64,000 bases of DNA from Methyloversatilis discipulorum (GCF_000527135.1 NZ_AZUP01000001.1:1-64000); one strand, 5' to 3'; positions 1 to 9,609 are shown, numbered from the stretch's first letter. Program-made: numbers and translations. Notes: generated by a model from the sequence alone, not told the origin.

Positions 1-2
1 CG

Positions 3-905
3 AAGGCCGCTGCGAAGCCGGCGGCGAAGAAGGCTGCACCGGCGAAGGCTGCTGCAAAGCCGGCAGCGAAGAAGGCTGCACCGGCGAAGGCCGCCGCGAA
101 GCCGGCAGCGAAGAAGGCTGCACCGGCGAAGGCTGCTGCAAAGCCGGCCGCGAAGAAGGCTGCACCGGCGAAGGCTGCTGCGAAGCCGGCAGCGAAGAAG
201 GCTGCACCGGCGAAGGCTGCTGCAAAGCCGGCCGCGAAGAAGGCTGCACCGGCGAAGGCCGCTGCGAAGCCGGCAGCGAAGAAGGCTGCACCGGCGAAGG
301 CTGCTGCGAAGCCGGCCGCAAAGAAGGCTGCTCCGGCGAAGGCTGCCGCGAAGCCGGCGGCGAAGAAGGCTGCACCGGCCAAGGCTGCTGCGAAGCCGGC
401 CGCGAAGAAGGCTGCGCCGGCGAAGGCTGCTGCAAAGCCGGCCGCGAAGAAGGCTGCACCGGCGAAGGCTGCTGCGAAGCCGGCGGCGAAGAAGGCTGCA
501 CCGGCGAAGGCTGCTGCGAAGCCGGCGGCGAAGAAGGCTGCACCGGCGAAGGCTGCTGCGAAGCCGGCGGCGAAGAAGGCTGCGCCGGCGAAGGCTGCTG
601 CAAAGCCGGCCGCGAAGAAGGCTGCACCGGCGAAGGCCGCTGCGAAGCCGGCGGCGAAGAAGGCCGCTCCGGCCAAGCCTGCCGCAAAGCCGGCTGCCAA
701 GCCTGCTGCGAAGAAGGTGGCGGCGCCTGCGGTGACCAAGGCTGTTGCGAAGGCACCGGAGGCCGCTCCGGCCGCTGCCGCAAAGTCGGAAGCGCCCGCT
801 GCGCCCGCGCCGGCAACGCCGTCGACCGCTGCTACGCCGGGTATCAAGTCGTCGCTGAATCCGGCCGCCGCATGGCCCTTCCCGACGGGTTCGCGTCCGT
901 CCTGA
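3..905 (+). CDS. Histone H1-like Ala/Lys/Pro-rich DNA-binding protein (5' end outside window)
   Basis: The frame is open from the window edge and ends at TGA 903-905, so the N-terminus is missing. Residues from position 15 to 686 form sixteen in-frame copies of a 14-residue unit, KPAAKKAAPAKAAA, followed by a less regular Ala/Pro/Lys tail and a distinct C-terminus containing AAAWPFPTGSRPS. Such low-complexity basic repeats are typical of bacterial histone H1-like and AlgP-type proteins, which bind DNA non-specifically through lysines. A nucleoid-associated role is inferred from composition. The aromatic C-terminal segment looks like a conserved terminal motif rather than more repeat. A rho-independent terminator follows directly. 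Confidence 0.85.
   Translation, partial: KAAAKPAAKKAAPAKAAAKPAAKKAAPAKAAAKPAAKKAAPAKAAAKPAAKKAAPAKAAAKPAAKKAAPAKAAAKPAAKKAAPAKAAAKPAAKKAAPAKAAAKPAAKKAAPAKAAAKPAAKKAAPAKAAAKPAAKKAAPAKAAAKPAAKKAAPAKAAAKPAAKKAAPAKAAAKPAAKKAAPAKAAAKPAAKKAAPAKAAAKPAAKKAAPAKAAAKPAAKKAAPAKPAAKPAAKPAAKKVAAPAVTKAVAKAPEAAPAAAAKSEAPAAPAPATPSTAATPGIKSSLNPAAAWPFPTGSRPS
15..686 (+). repeat. Sixteen tandem 42-bp coding repeats
   Basis: Units start every 42 bp from 15 to 645 with no indel, each encoding 14 residues. They differ mainly at third codon positions (gct/gcc/gca/gcg, aag/aaa), so the protein repeat is better conserved than the DNA. The final units (603-686) diverge most. A perfect-length array of this kind can change copy number by slippage or recombination. 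Confidence 0.95.
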
Positions 906-925
906 TCACGCGTCCTGCGTCATCG

Positions 926-964
926 AAAGCGGCATGGAGATCGTTGTCTCCATGCCGCTTTTTT
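926..964 (+). terminator. Rho-independent terminator after the H1-like gene
   Basis: A 15-nt arm (926-940) pairs with 947-961 around a 6-nt loop, TCGTTG, and the stem runs into a T-rich tract at 959-964. It lies 20 bp after the stop codon. Confidence 0.9.
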
Positions 965-1307
965 CTTTGACGAGGAGCCCATCCTGATCCGGTGTTACGA
1001 AGCTTTACTTGACCTGTCCCTTGCAAATCAGGAAGATGCGCGCGTCGTTGCTTGATCGCTCCCTCCGGCGCACGTAACAGATACGTCGCCACCAGCAGTT
1101 CCAGTTTGACCCGGGCTCCAGTCCTGTCCGTCCGGGTTTCCAGAATGTTCCGACCGCCACTGCGGTTCGCGAACGCCGCGATTCAAGCTTTTCCGTACGC
1201 TTCGCCACGCTGCGAGGCACGGCAACAGCCCGTTAGCACGGGCTCCTCAGGCGTGCTGCGTCCATCGCTCAGGCGATGGTCGTCGGAACGCGCGAAAGGA
1301 GTGCTGC
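965..1307. other. Intergenic leader with two hairpins, no gene supported
   Basis: No frame here has coding character. Two short perfect hairpins lie close to the downstream gene: 1227-1244 (AGCCCG/CGGGCT, loop TTAGCA) and 1262-1279 (CCATCGC/GCGATGG, loop TCAG). They are followed by a good ribosome-binding site, AAAGGAG, at 1295-1301. They match no riboswitch class that I can name. Confidence 0.5.
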
Positions 1308-2024
1308 ATGAACAAGGTTTTCTCCGTCCTCAAGGGCACCGCAGCCGTAGTGCTGCACTTTGCGCACGGTGGTCTGCTCGCCGTCGGTCTCATGGTCAGT
1401 GTGTTCGTCGTACTGCGTGTGGCCGAAGCGGGTCTGACGCCGCGCATGCTGCCATCGCTGCCGGAATTCTCGCTGCTGGGCGGCACGCAGCAGGTTTCGG
1501 CAGACGCCGATCTGCAGATGCCCGATCTGCCGGCTACCGGTTCCGGTGTCGAACTGACCGCGCAGCAGAAGACGGTCGCCGATCACGTGTCGCGTCGTCA
1601 CCGCGTCGCGCGTGTCGCAGTGGAGCAGTACGTGACCGACGTCTACGCAGCAGCGTCCCGCTACAAACTCGATCCGCTGTTGCTGATCGCGCTGATTTCG
1701 GTCGAGTCCGCCTTCAACCCGACGGCGGAGAGCGCCTGGGGTGCGCAGGGGCTGACCCAGGTCATCCCGAAATACCACCCGGAAAAGCTGGCGCTGTTCG
1801 GTCCCGATGCGTCGCTGCTCGACCCGACCACCAGCATCTTCGTCGGTGCGCAGGTGCTGCGTGAATACATCCGCCTGTCCGGCTCCGTCGAGGGTGGTCT
1901 GCAGCGCTATGTCGGATCGATCGAGGACCCCGACCAGGTGTATTCGAACAAGGTGCTGGCGGAATACCGCCGTCTTTCCGCGACTTTCGGTCCGCGTCTG
2001 CAGACGGCGGAAGTGGCGCTCTGA
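1308..2024 (+). CDS. Lytic transglycosylase, SLT domain, membrane-anchored
   Basis: The product is 238 residues. A hydrophobic N-terminal segment (about residues 8-36) is an uncleaved signal anchor or signal peptide. The C-terminal half carries an SLT fold: the catalytic glutamate lies in LISVESAFNP, followed by a glycine/glutamine segment corresponding to the usual GAxGLMQ motif (here WGAQGLTQVIP). These enzymes cleave the MurNAc-GlcNAc bond of peptidoglycan with formation of 1,6-anhydroMurNAc, in the periplasm. The ATG is preceded by AAAGGAG at ideal spacing. Neighbours give no specific role such as secretion or flagellar assembly, and the gene looks monocistronic. Confidence 0.88.
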   Translation: MNKVFSVLKGTAAVVLHFAHGGLLAVGLMVSVFVVLRVAEAGLTPRMLPSLPEFSLLGGTQQVSADADLQMPDLPATGSGVELTAQQKTVADHVSRRHRVARVAVEQYVTDVYAAASRYKLDPLLLIALISVESAFNPTAESAWGAQGLTQVIPKYHPEKLALFGPDASLLDPTTSIFVGAQVLREYIRLSGSVEGGLQRYVGSIEDPDQVYSNKVLAEYRRLSATFGPRLQTAEVAL

Positions 2025-2198
2025 CGCCTCTCCTGGCCGGCCGCGCGGCCGGCTCGCGCGATACAACGGTTATCCACAGCCCGCTGGGCGCGCCGAACGG
2101 CTAAAATCTCCGGTTTTCGCACTGCACCATGTTTCGCCCATCAGGCGCGGCATCGGGTGCAGGGCGATGCAACTCGACCGGAGGAGTCGCCGTTCACC

Positions 2199-4472
2199 AT
2201 GGATGAGCACTTTCGCAACGCTGCACTCGAATACCACCGTAAGCCCACCCCGGGCAAGATTTCCGTCGTTCCCACCAAGGCGCTGACCAACCAGCAGGAT
2301 CTGTCGCTGGCCTACTCGCCCGGCGTCGCCGCCGCCTGCGAGGAGATCGTCGCCGACCCGCTGCAGGTCAGCCAGATGACCGCCCGCGGCAACCTGATCG
2401 GCGTCGTCACCAATGGCACCGCCGTGCTCGGCCTGGGCCCTATCGGCCCGCTCGCCGCCAAGCCGGTGATGGAAGGCAAGGGCGTGCTGTTCAAGAAGTT
2501 CGCCAACATCGACGTGTTCGACATCGAGCTGGACGAGCGCGACCCGGACAAGCTGGTCGACATCATCGCGGCGATGGAACCGACCTTCGGTGGCATCAAC
2601 CTCGAGGACATCAAGGCGCCGGAGTGCTTCTACATCGAGCGCAAGCTGCGCGAGCGGATGAAGATTCCGGTCTTCCACGACGATCAGCACGGCACCGCCA
2701 TCGTCGTCGGTGCCGCCGTGCTCAATGGTCTGAAGGCCGTCGGCAAGGACATCAAGGAGGTCAAGCTGGTCACTTCCGGCGCCGGTGCGGCCGCGCTGGC
2801 CTGCCTCGATCTGCTGGTGCTGCTTGGCATGCCGATCGAGAACATCTGGGTGACCGACATCAAGGGCGTGGTGTACGAAGGTCGCATCGAGGACATGGAG
2901 CCGCTGAAGGCGCGCTACGCGAAGGTGACGGACGCGCGCACGCTGGGCGAAGTGATCCACGACGCCGACGTGTTCCTCGGTCTGTCGGCGGGTGGCGTGC
3001 TGAAGGCCGACATGGTCAAGCGCATGGCGCCGAAGCCGCTCATTCTGGCGTTGGCCAACCCGAACCCGGAAATCATGCCGGACGAGGTGAAGGCGGTACG
3101 CGACGACGCAGTGATCGCGACCGGCCGTTCGGACTATCCGAACCAGGTCAACAACGTGCTGTGCTTCCCCTTCATCTTCCGTGGTGCGCTCGATGTCGGC
3201 GCGACCACGATCACCGAAGAAATGAAGCTGGCCGCCGTGCGCGCCATCGCCGATCTGGCCCAGGTCGAGCAGAGCGAAATCGTGCGCGCCGCCTACGGCG
3301 AGCAGCCGATGTCCTTCGGTCCGGAATACCTGATTCCGAAGCCTTTCGATCCGCGCCTCATCGTCAAGATCGCACCGGCGGTGGCGCAGGCGGCGATGGA
3401 TTCGGGCGTGGCGACGCGTCCGATCGAGGATTTCGAGGCTTACCGCCAGCAGCTGAACAACCTGGTGTGGATTTCCGGCCTCGTGATGAAGCCGGTGTTC
3501 GCCGAGGCGAAGCGCAATCCGAAGCGCATCATCTACGCCGAGGGCGAGGACGAGCGCGTGCTGAGCGCGGTGCGCAACGTGGTCGACGAGGGCATGGCGC
3601 GCCCCATCCTGATCGGTCGGCGCGACGTCGTGCTCGGTCGCATCCAGAAGCTGGGCCTGCGCCTGCGTCCGGAGATCGACTTCGAACTGGTGACGCCGGA
3701 AAACGACCCGCGCTACAAGGAGCTGTGGACCACCTATCACGCACTGACCGAGCGCAAGGGCATTTCGGTCGATTACGCGAAGATGGAAGCGCGTCGTCGC
3801 ACTACGCTGATCGGTGCGCTGATGGTGCGCCTCGGTTACGCCGATGGCCTGATCTGCGGCACCTTTGGCAACTTCGCGCGCCACCTGCATTTCGTGCGCA
3901 ACGTGCTCGGCCTGAAGGAAGGGCTGCGCAACTTCTACGCGATGAATCTGCTGAACCTGCCGGGCCGTACGCTGATGCTGTGCGATACCTATGTGAACTA
4001 CGATCCGACGGCGGAACAGGTGGTCGAGATGACGGTGCTGGCGGCGGAAGAGGCGCGTCGTTTCGGCATAGAACCGAGGATCGCGCTGCTGTCGCATTCC
4101 AACTTCGGTTCCGACAATACGGTGACGTCGGACAAGATGCGTCGCGCCCTCGAAATCCTGCACGCTGATCATCCCGAGTTGGAAGTCGAAGGCGAAATGC
4201 ACGGTGATGCGGCGCTGGACATCGACATCCGCACGCGCATCTTCCCCAACTCCAGATTGCGGGATGAGGCGAATCTGCTTATCTTCCCGACGCTGGATGC
4301 AGCCAACATTTCCTACAATCTGCTGAAGACCGCCGCAGGCGAGGGCATGACCATCGGCCCCATCCTGCTCGGCGCAAAGCAGCCGGTGCACATCCTGACG
4401 CCGACGGCGACGGTGAGGCGCATCGTGAACATGACTGCACTGACCGTGGTGGAGGCAAGTCAGAACCGCTGA
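2199..4472 (+). CDS. maeB: NADP-dependent malic enzyme, MaeB type with C-terminal Pta-like domain
   Basis: The product is 757 residues, the usual MaeB length. It oxidatively decarboxylates malate to pyruvate in the cytoplasm, linking the TCA cycle to NADPH and pyruvate. The N-terminal malic-enzyme part (to about residue 410) has the characteristic segments [18 protein letters not shown] and [12 protein letters not shown] and a dinucleotide-binding [10 protein letters not shown] stretch. The rest (about 430-757) resembles phosphate acetyltransferase and is thought to be regulatory in this family, for instance by acetyl-CoA. I chose ATG 2199 because GGAGGAG lies just upstream and the protein then begins [13 protein letters not shown] as in homologues. 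An upstream in-frame start at 2157 is less likely. Confidence 0.96.
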   Translation: MDEHFRNAALEYHRKPTPGKISVVPTKALTNQQDLSLAYSPGVAAACEEIVADPLQVSQMTARGNLIGVVTNGTAVLGLGPIGPLAAKPVMEGKGVLFKKFANIDVFDIELDERDPDKLVDIIAAMEPTFGGINLEDIKAPECFYIERKLRERMKIPVFHDDQHGTAIVVGAAVLNGLKAVGKDIKEVKLVTSGAGAAALACLDLLVLLGMPIENIWVTDIKGVVYEGRIEDMEPLKARYAKVTDARTLGEVIHDADVFLGLSAGGVLKADMVKRMAPKPLILALANPNPEIMPDEVKAVRDDAVIATGRSDYPNQVNNVLCFPFIFRGALDVGATTITEEMKLAAVRAIADLAQVEQSEIVRAAYGEQPMSFGPEYLIPKPFDPRLIVKIAPAVAQAAMDSGVATRPIEDFEAYRQQLNNLVWISGLVMKPVFAEAKRNPKRIIYAEGEDERVLSAVRNVVDEGMARPILIGRRDVVLGRIQKLGLRLRPEIDFELVTPENDPRYKELWTTYHALTERKGISVDYAKMEARRRTTLIGALMVRLGYADGLICGTFGNFARHLHFVRNVLGLKEGLRNFYAMNLLNLPGRTLMLCDTYVNYDPTAEQVVEMTVLAAEEARRFGIEPRIALLSHSNFGSDNTVTSDKMRRALEILHADHPELEVEGEMHGDAALDIDIRTRIFPNSRLRDEANLLIFPTLDAANISYNLLKTAAGEGMTIGPILLGAKQPVHILTPTATVRRIVNMTALTVVEASQNR

Positions 4473-4502
4473 CCCACGGCCCGTGCCCGAAAGGGGGAGG
4501 GC

Positions 4503-5681
4503 GTGGAGCAGCATGGAAGGACGGCGCTGGTGTTGTCCGGGGGCGGCGCTCGCGCCGCCTACCAGGTCGGCGTGCTGTCGGCGGTGCGCGAGCTGCTGCC
4601 GGACAAGCGCGTCAATCCTTTCCCCATCCTGTGCGGCACCTCGGCCGGCGCCATCAATGCCACCGCGCTTGGCGTCTACAGCGAGGACTTCGGCGACGCC
4701 GTCGACAACCTGCTGTACATCTGGCGCAACTTCGAAGCCGGTCAGGTCTATCGCGCCGACCCCTGGGGCATAGGCAAGACCGGCGCGCGCTGGTTGATGG
4801 CGCTGATGTTCGGCTGGGCGGTCGATCGCTATCCGAAATCTCTGCTCGACAACACGCCGCTGCGCGAACTGCTGAGCGCCCGGCTCGACTTCTCGCGCAT
4901 CGACCGGGCGATCCAGCGCGGCGCGCTGTACGCGCTGTCAATCACCGCCTCCGGCTACACCTCGGGCGACAGCGTCGCCTTCTTCGAGGGCGGCGATGGC
5001 ATCGAACCGTGGAAGCGCATGCAGCGCGCCGCCTCGCGCACGCCGCTCAAGGTCGAGCATCTGCTGGCCAGCAGCGCGCTGCCCTTCATCTTTCCGGCCG
5101 TACACATCAACCGCGAGTACTTCGGCGACGGCTCGATGCGCCAGCTGGCGCCGGTCAGCCCGGCGGTGCATCTGGGCGCCGAACGCATCTTCATCGTCGG
5201 CGTAGGGCGCATGAGCGAGAAGGATCCGCGGCGTCGCGGTCACGGCTACCCGTCGCTGGCCCAGGTCGCCGGCCACGCGCTGGCCAGCATCTTTCTCGAC
5301 CAGCTGATGATAGACATCGAGCAGTTGCAGCGCGTCAATGACATTCTCGGCCGCATTCCGCCACACGTGATGGCGCAGATGGGCGTGCCCTTGCGGCCGA
5401 TCGAAACGCTGGTGATCGCGCCGTCGGAGCGGCTGGACGACATCGCCGCCCGCCACGTCGATGCGCTGCCGATAGGTGTGCGTACGCTGCTCGGCGGCAT
5501 TGGCGGCACCCGGCGCGCCGGTGGCGGTCTGGCGAGCTATCTGCTGTTCGAAAAGCCCTTCACCCGGGCACTGATAGACCTCGGTTACCGTGACACGATG
5601 GCGCGCGCGGACGACGTGGTGAGCTTTCTTGGTCTGAAGTTTGCGGCGGAAATGCCGTCAAGTACTACTTCACGATCGTGA
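4503..5681 (+). CDS. Patatin-like phospholipase
   Basis: The product is 392 residues. The patatin catalytic dyad is visible: the oxyanion-hole stretch LSGGGARAAYQ at about residues 11-21, the nucleophile elbow GTSAG with Ser47, and the Asp-Gly pair Asp209-Gly210 in YFGDGSMRQ. The family hydrolyses acyl groups from phospholipids or other lipids. No signal peptide is seen, so it is probably cytoplasmic or peripheral on the inner membrane. The start is GTG at 4503 with GGGGGAGG directly upstream. It lies 30 bp after maeB and may be co-transcribed, though no functional link is evident. Confidence 0.9.
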   Translation: MEQHGRTALVLSGGGARAAYQVGVLSAVRELLPDKRVNPFPILCGTSAGAINATALGVYSEDFGDAVDNLLYIWRNFEAGQVYRADPWGIGKTGARWLMALMFGWAVDRYPKSLLDNTPLRELLSARLDFSRIDRAIQRGALYALSITASGYTSGDSVAFFEGGDGIEPWKRMQRAASRTPLKVEHLLASSALPFIFPAVHINREYFGDGSMRQLAPVSPAVHLGAERIFIVGVGRMSEKDPRRRGHGYPSLAQVAGHALASIFLDQLMIDIEQLQRVNDILGRIPPHVMAQMGVPLRPIETLVIAPSERLDDIAARHVDALPIGVRTLLGGIGGTRRAGGGLASYLLFEKPFTRALIDLGYRDTMARADDVVSFLGLKFAAEMPSSTTSRS

Positions 5682-5783
5682 ACTCGCCCTAAGAATACTT
5701 TCCAGGCTCTTATTTTCGTTTGAGAATTTGACATCGGGGGGTAAACTTCGGCCTCAATCGAACCGCCAGCAGGGGTCACACGC

Positions 5784-6785
5784 ATGTTTCTGAAGTACCT
5801 GATGGTCAGCTGCACCGCGATGGCGCTGAGTTTCGTCGTCGCACCCACCGTCGAAGCCGCTTCCGGCAAGACGACCACCCAGGCCAAAGCCGGCAAGAAA
5901 TCGGTCAAGGTCGCCAAATCCTCCAAGTCTGCGCGCATCAAGCAGGCGAGCATCAAGAAAACCTCCCGCAAGTCCGTCGCGGCAGTGCCGCGCGAGGCCG
6001 CCATGCCCGACGTGGACGCACTCGGTCTGCCGAATGTGAAGTCGACCGCCGTGCTGGTGCAGGACCAGTACACGGGCGAAGTGCTGTTTGAGCGCAATTC
6101 GTCGGCCATCGTGCCGATCGCCTCGATCACCAAGCTGATGACTGCGATGGTGGCGCTGGACGCCAAGCCGGCGCTGGACGAGGTGCTTGAGGTGAGCGAG
6201 GAGGACATCGACCAGCTCAAGGGCACCCGTTCGCGTCTGGCGATCGGTACCCGGCTGACGCGCGAGGAAATGCTGCATCTGGCGCTGATGTCGTCGGAAA
6301 ACCGCGCGTCGTCGGCGCTGTCGCGCTACTACCCGGGCGGCCACGCGGCCTTCATCGCAGCGATGAACCGTAAGGCGCACGACCTCGGTCTGGCCGACAC
6401 GCAGTTCTTCGACAGCACCGGTCTGAATCCGCGCAATGTGTCGTCGGCGCGCGATCTGGCGAAGATGGTGGCAGCGTCGGCCAGCTATCCGTTGATCCGC
6501 GAGTTCTCGACCACGCGCGACGGCTATTTCGCCGTCAATGGCCGCATGGTGCATTTCAACAACACCAACGCGCTGGTGTCGAACCCCGAGTGGGAAATCG
6601 GTCTGCAGAAGACCGGCTTCACCAACGAGGCGGGCAAGTGCCTGGTGATGCAGGCCTGGATGAACCAGAAGCCGGTGGTGATCGTGCTGCTTGATTCCTG
6701 GGGCCGCCTGACCCGCATCGGCGACGCCAACCGCATCCGCCGCTGGGTCGAGCAGGTGGCCCAGCAGGGCGCCCGTCAGGGCTGA
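5784..6785 (+). CDS. pbpG: D-alanyl-D-alanine endopeptidase (PBP7 type, peptidase family S11)
   Basis: The product is 333 residues. A signal peptide ends near residue 26 and is followed by a Lys/Ser-rich linker to about residue 68. The penicilloyl serine transferase motifs are complete: SITK with Ser114 and Lys117, SEN at 171-173, and KTG at 276-278. S11 enzymes of this length act in the periplasm on peptidoglycan cross-links. The assignment as endopeptidase rather than carboxypeptidase rests on overall PbpG resemblance and is the less certain part. The stop is only 4 bp before lutA, so read-through into lutABC is possible. Confidence 0.9.
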   Translation: MFLKYLMVSCTAMALSFVVAPTVEAASGKTTTQAKAGKKSVKVAKSSKSARIKQASIKKTSRKSVAAVPREAAMPDVDALGLPNVKSTAVLVQDQYTGEVLFERNSSAIVPIASITKLMTAMVALDAKPALDEVLEVSEEDIDQLKGTRSRLAIGTRLTREEMLHLALMSSENRASSALSRYYPGGHAAFIAAMNRKAHDLGLADTQFFDSTGLNPRNVSSARDLAKMVAASASYPLIREFSTTRDGYFAVNGRMVHFNNTNALVSNPEWEIGLQKTGFTNEAGKCLVMQAWMNQKPVVIVLLDSWGRLTRIGDANRIRRWVEQVAQQGARQG

Positions 6786-6789
6786 GCTC

Positions 6790-7548
6790 ATGGTCGCTCC
6801 GGGCAGTCGCGGCGAGGTTGCTCTCTTCGTCACCTGCCTGGTCGACCTGATGCGGCCGTCCGTCGCCTTCTCGGCACTGAAGCTGATCGAGGCGGCCGGT
6901 TACGTCGCCGTCGTGCCGGAGGCGCAGACCTGTTGCGGACAGCCCGGCTACAACTCGGGCGATACCGCGGCGGCGCGCGCGCTGGCGTGCAAGTTCATCG
7001 CCGAATTCGAGCGCTTCCCGTATGTCGTCGCGCCCTCCGGCTCCTGTGCCGGCACGGTGCGCACGCACTATCCCGACCTTTTTGCCGACGAGCCCGCGTG
7101 GCGGGCGCGCGCCGAGGCGCTGGCGGCGAAAACCTTCGAACTGACGCAGTTCCTGGTCGATGTCGCCGGCGTGACCGAGGTGCCCGGCGATTTCAACGGT
7201 TCGGTCACCTATCACGACAGCTGTTCCGGCCTGCGCGAACTGGGCGTGAAACAGCAGCCGCGCGCGCTGCTCGACCGCATGTCCGGCGTAAAGCGGATCG
7301 AAATGCGCGAATGCGAAGATTGCTGCGGCTTCGGCGGCCTGTTCGCGGTCAAGTATCCGGACATTTCCGGCGCCATCGTGCAGCGCAAGTGCGAGGCGAT
7401 ACGGGGCAGTGGCGCCTACGCGGTGGCGCTCGGCGACCTCGGCTGCATGATGAATATCGAAGGCCGGCTGCGGCGCAACGGCGACGAACTGACGCAGGTG
7501 ATCCACATCGCCGAACTGCTCGCCGGCGACGTCGGGGGCCAGGGCTGA
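6790..7548 (+). CDS. lutA: L-lactate utilisation protein LutA (YkgE), cysteine-rich iron-sulfur subunit
   Basis: The product is 252 residues. It contains the duplicated cysteine-rich (CCG) domain of the GlpC/HdrB/LutA family: the first copy near TCCGQPGYNSGD (about residues 46-57) and the second at ECEDCCGFGGLFAVKYPDIS (about 175-194), with an intermediate DSCSGLREL. In Bacillus LutABC is an iron-sulfur L-lactate oxidase system feeding electrons to respiration. The gene is followed after one base by lutB, and lutB overlaps lutC, so the three form one operon. No lutP permease or LutR regulator is adjacent. Confidence 0.92.
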   Translation: MVAPGSRGEVALFVTCLVDLMRPSVAFSALKLIEAAGYVAVVPEAQTCCGQPGYNSGDTAAARALACKFIAEFERFPYVVAPSGSCAGTVRTHYPDLFADEPAWRARAEALAAKTFELTQFLVDVAGVTEVPGDFNGSVTYHDSCSGLRELGVKQQPRALLDRMSGVKRIEMRECEDCCGFGGLFAVKYPDISGAIVQRKCEAIRGSGAYAVALGDLGCMMNIEGRLRRNGDELTQVIHIAELLAGDVGGQG

Positions 7549-7549
7549 C

Positions 7550-8968
7550 ATGGAAGTCCGCTCGATGCACTTCGTGTCGCGGGTGCGCCAGCGGCTCGAA
7601 GACCCGGAACTGCAGCGCAACCTGAAACGCACGCGCGGCCGCAATGCCGCATCGCGCGCCGCGGCAGTGGCCGCCTTCCCCGATTTCGACGCGGTGCGCG
7701 CACGCGCCACCGAAATCCGCGCCTCGGTACTGCGCGATCTCGACGTCTGGCTGGAACGCTTCGAACAGAAGGCCATCGAGCGCGGCGCTACCGTGCTGTG
7801 GGCGCGCGACGGCGACCACGCCTGCGAACTGATCATCGACATCGCGCGCCGTCACGGCGTGCGTACGGTGGTGAAATCCAAGTCCATGGTGTCGGAAGAG
7901 GCGGGGCTGAACGCCGCGCTCGAGGCTGCCGGCATCCGCCCGGTCGAGACCGATCTCGGCGAGTACATCCTGCAGATCAACGACAACGAACCACCGTCGC
8001 ACATCATCATGCCGGTGATCCACAAGTCGAAGGAGCAGGTGTCCGAACTGTTCGCGCGCGTGCATGGCACCGCGCCCAAGACCGATATCGAGGCGCTGAC
8101 GCACGAGGCGCGGGCGGTGCTGCGGCCGGAATTCCTCGGCGCCGACATGGGCCTGTCCGGTGGCAACTTCCTCGTCGCCGAAACCGGCTCGGTCGCCATC
8201 GTCACCAACGAGGGTAACGGCCGGCTGTGCACCACGCTGCCGCGCGTGCATGTCGCGCTGACCGGCATCGAGAAGGTGATTCCGACGCTGGAGGATCTGG
8301 CCACGCTGCTGCGCATCCTGCCGCGCTCGGCCACCGGTCAGGCCATCACCAATTACGTGTCGATGCTGACCGGCCCCAAGCAGGCTGGCGATGCGGACGG
8401 TCCGGAGCACATGTATTTCGTGCTGGTCGATGGCGGTCGCGCTGATCTGCTGGGCAGCGAATTCGAAGCCATGCTGCGCTGCATACGCTGCGGCGCCTGC
8501 ATGAACCATTGCCCGGTGTACCAGACGATAGGCGGTCATTCCTATGGCTGGGTCTATCCCGGGCCCATGGGTTCGGTACTGACGCCGCTCTACCAGGGGC
8601 TGGACAAGGCGATGGACCTGCCGCACGCGGCTACGCTGTGCAATCAGTGCGGCGTCGTCTGCCCGGTGTCGATCCCGCTGCCGGATCTGATGCGCACGCT
8701 GCGCGAGAAGCAGGTCGAGCGCGGCCTGCGACCGTGGTCGGAGCGCATCGCCACCAAGCTGTGGGCCTGGGTCGCGGCACGCCCGAAGCTGTATGCGCTG
8801 GGCACCCGCGTCGCCGTGCGCTATCTGCGCTGGCTGGCCGATGGCCGTGATCGCATACAGGTGATGGGCGTTGCGCCGGGCTGGACCGCCGAGCGCGATT
8901 TTCCGGCGCCGGCGGCGAAGACCTTCCGTGAGCTCTACGCCGAGCGCCGGCGCGGAGGCGGGCAATGA
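7550..8968 (+). CDS. lutB: L-lactate utilisation protein LutB (YkgF), [4Fe-4S] ferredoxin-like subunit
   Basis: The product is 472 residues. An N-terminal LUD domain (roughly 70-295) is followed by a bacterial ferredoxin-like domain with two cysteine clusters, CIRCGACMNHCPVY (about 310-323) and CNQCGVVCPVSIP (about 364-376), each suited to a [4Fe-4S] centre. It is the electron-transferring subunit of the lactate oxidation system, which is cytoplasmic or peripheral on the membrane. The start ATG lies one base after the lutA stop. The length and cluster arrangement match LutB/YkgF. Confidence 0.94.
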   Translation: MEVRSMHFVSRVRQRLEDPELQRNLKRTRGRNAASRAAAVAAFPDFDAVRARATEIRASVLRDLDVWLERFEQKAIERGATVLWARDGDHACELIIDIARRHGVRTVVKSKSMVSEEAGLNAALEAAGIRPVETDLGEYILQINDNEPPSHIIMPVIHKSKEQVSELFARVHGTAPKTDIEALTHEARAVLRPEFLGADMGLSGGNFLVAETGSVAIVTNEGNGRLCTTLPRVHVALTGIEKVIPTLEDLATLLRILPRSATGQAITNYVSMLTGPKQAGDADGPEHMYFVLVDGGRADLLGSEFEAMLRCIRCGACMNHCPVYQTIGGHSYGWVYPGPMGSVLTPLYQGLDKAMDLPHAATLCNQCGVVCPVSIPLPDLMRTLREKQVERGLRPWSERIATKLWAWVAARPKLYALGTRVAVRYLRWLADGRDRIQVMGVAPGWTAERDFPAPAAKTFRELYAERRRGGGQ

Positions 8969-9609
8969 GCGTGCGCGACGACATTCTCGGTCGCCTGCGC
9001 CGCCAATTGGGCCGCACGGACAGCACGACCTTGGCGGCACGCGAGCGCGTCGAGGCAACGCTGGCGCTCCGGCAGACCGGGCCGCGCGCCGCTGCGGATG
9101 CCTTGCTCGATCGTTTCATCGAGCGCGCACGGGCGATGATTTCCAGCGTGGACCGCTGCGCCACCGAAGCCGAAGTGCCTGCGCACTGCGCCGACTGGCT
9201 GCGCGGGCAGGGGCTGCCGACGACGCTGGTCGTCGCGCCGGCACTGGCCGCGCTGGACTGGGCGGGCGCCGGTCTGGATGCACGCATCGGCGCGGCGACC
9301 GGCGACGATCTGGTCGGCGTCACCGGCTGTTTCCGTGCCATCGCCGAAACCGGCACGCTGATGCTCTGTTCCGGGCCGCAGTCGCCGGCGGTCAACAGCC
9401 TGCTGCCGGAAACGCATATCGCGGTGGTTCCGCGCCAGCACATCGTCGCCGACATGGAAGCCGCTTGGGCCGAGGCACGGCGCGAACTGTCAGCCTGGCC
9501 GCGGGCGGTCAATTTCGTTTCAGGACCGTCGCGCACGGCCGATATCGAACAAACCATCGTGCTTGGCGCCCATGGCCCCTACCGGGTACATCTGCTGATC
9601 GTCGGCTGA
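8965..9609 (+). CDS. lutC: L-lactate utilisation protein LutC (YkgG), LUD domain
   Basis: The product is 214 residues and is essentially one LUD (DUF162) domain. The family core GCFRAIAETGTLMLCSGPQSPAVNSLLPETHIAVV is present at about residues 112-146. The start overlaps the lutB stop by four bases (ATGA) and GGAGG lies about 7 bp upstream inside lutB, so translation is coupled. LutC is required with LutA and LutB for growth on lactate in Bacillus, but its biochemical role is not settled. No terminator is seen before the following TonB receptor gene. Confidence 0.92.
   Translation: MSVRDDILGRLRRQLGRTDSTTLAARERVEATLALRQTGPRAAADALLDRFIERARAMISSVDRCATEAEVPAHCADWLRGQGLPTTLVVAPALAALDWAGAGLDARIGAATGDDLVGVTGCFRAIAETGTLMLCSGPQSPAVNSLLPETHIAVVPRQHIVADMEAAWAEARRELSAWPRAVNFVSGPSRTADIEQTIVLGAHGPYRVHLLIVG

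Noticed and set aside
15..686. Regular 42-bp repeats as a possible CRISPR array
   Set aside because: There are no unique spacers. Units abut directly and encode an in-frame repetitive protein.
1220..1300. c-di-GMP or other known riboswitch before the lytic transglycosylase
   Set aside because: Conserved residues of the c-di-GMP-I, glycine and preQ1 classes are absent. Only two simple hairpins are present.
2070..4514. Long minus-strand open frame (over 800 codons) opposite the malic enzyme gene
   Set aside because: The plus strand encodes a full-length MaeB with conserved motifs. The antisense frame is a GC-rich mirror with His/Arg/Asp-rich composition and no recognisable domain.
7349..9058. 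Minus-strand frame opposite lutBC
   Set aside because: LutB and LutC are complete on the plus strand. The antisense product is Arg/Ala/His-rich without family resemblance.
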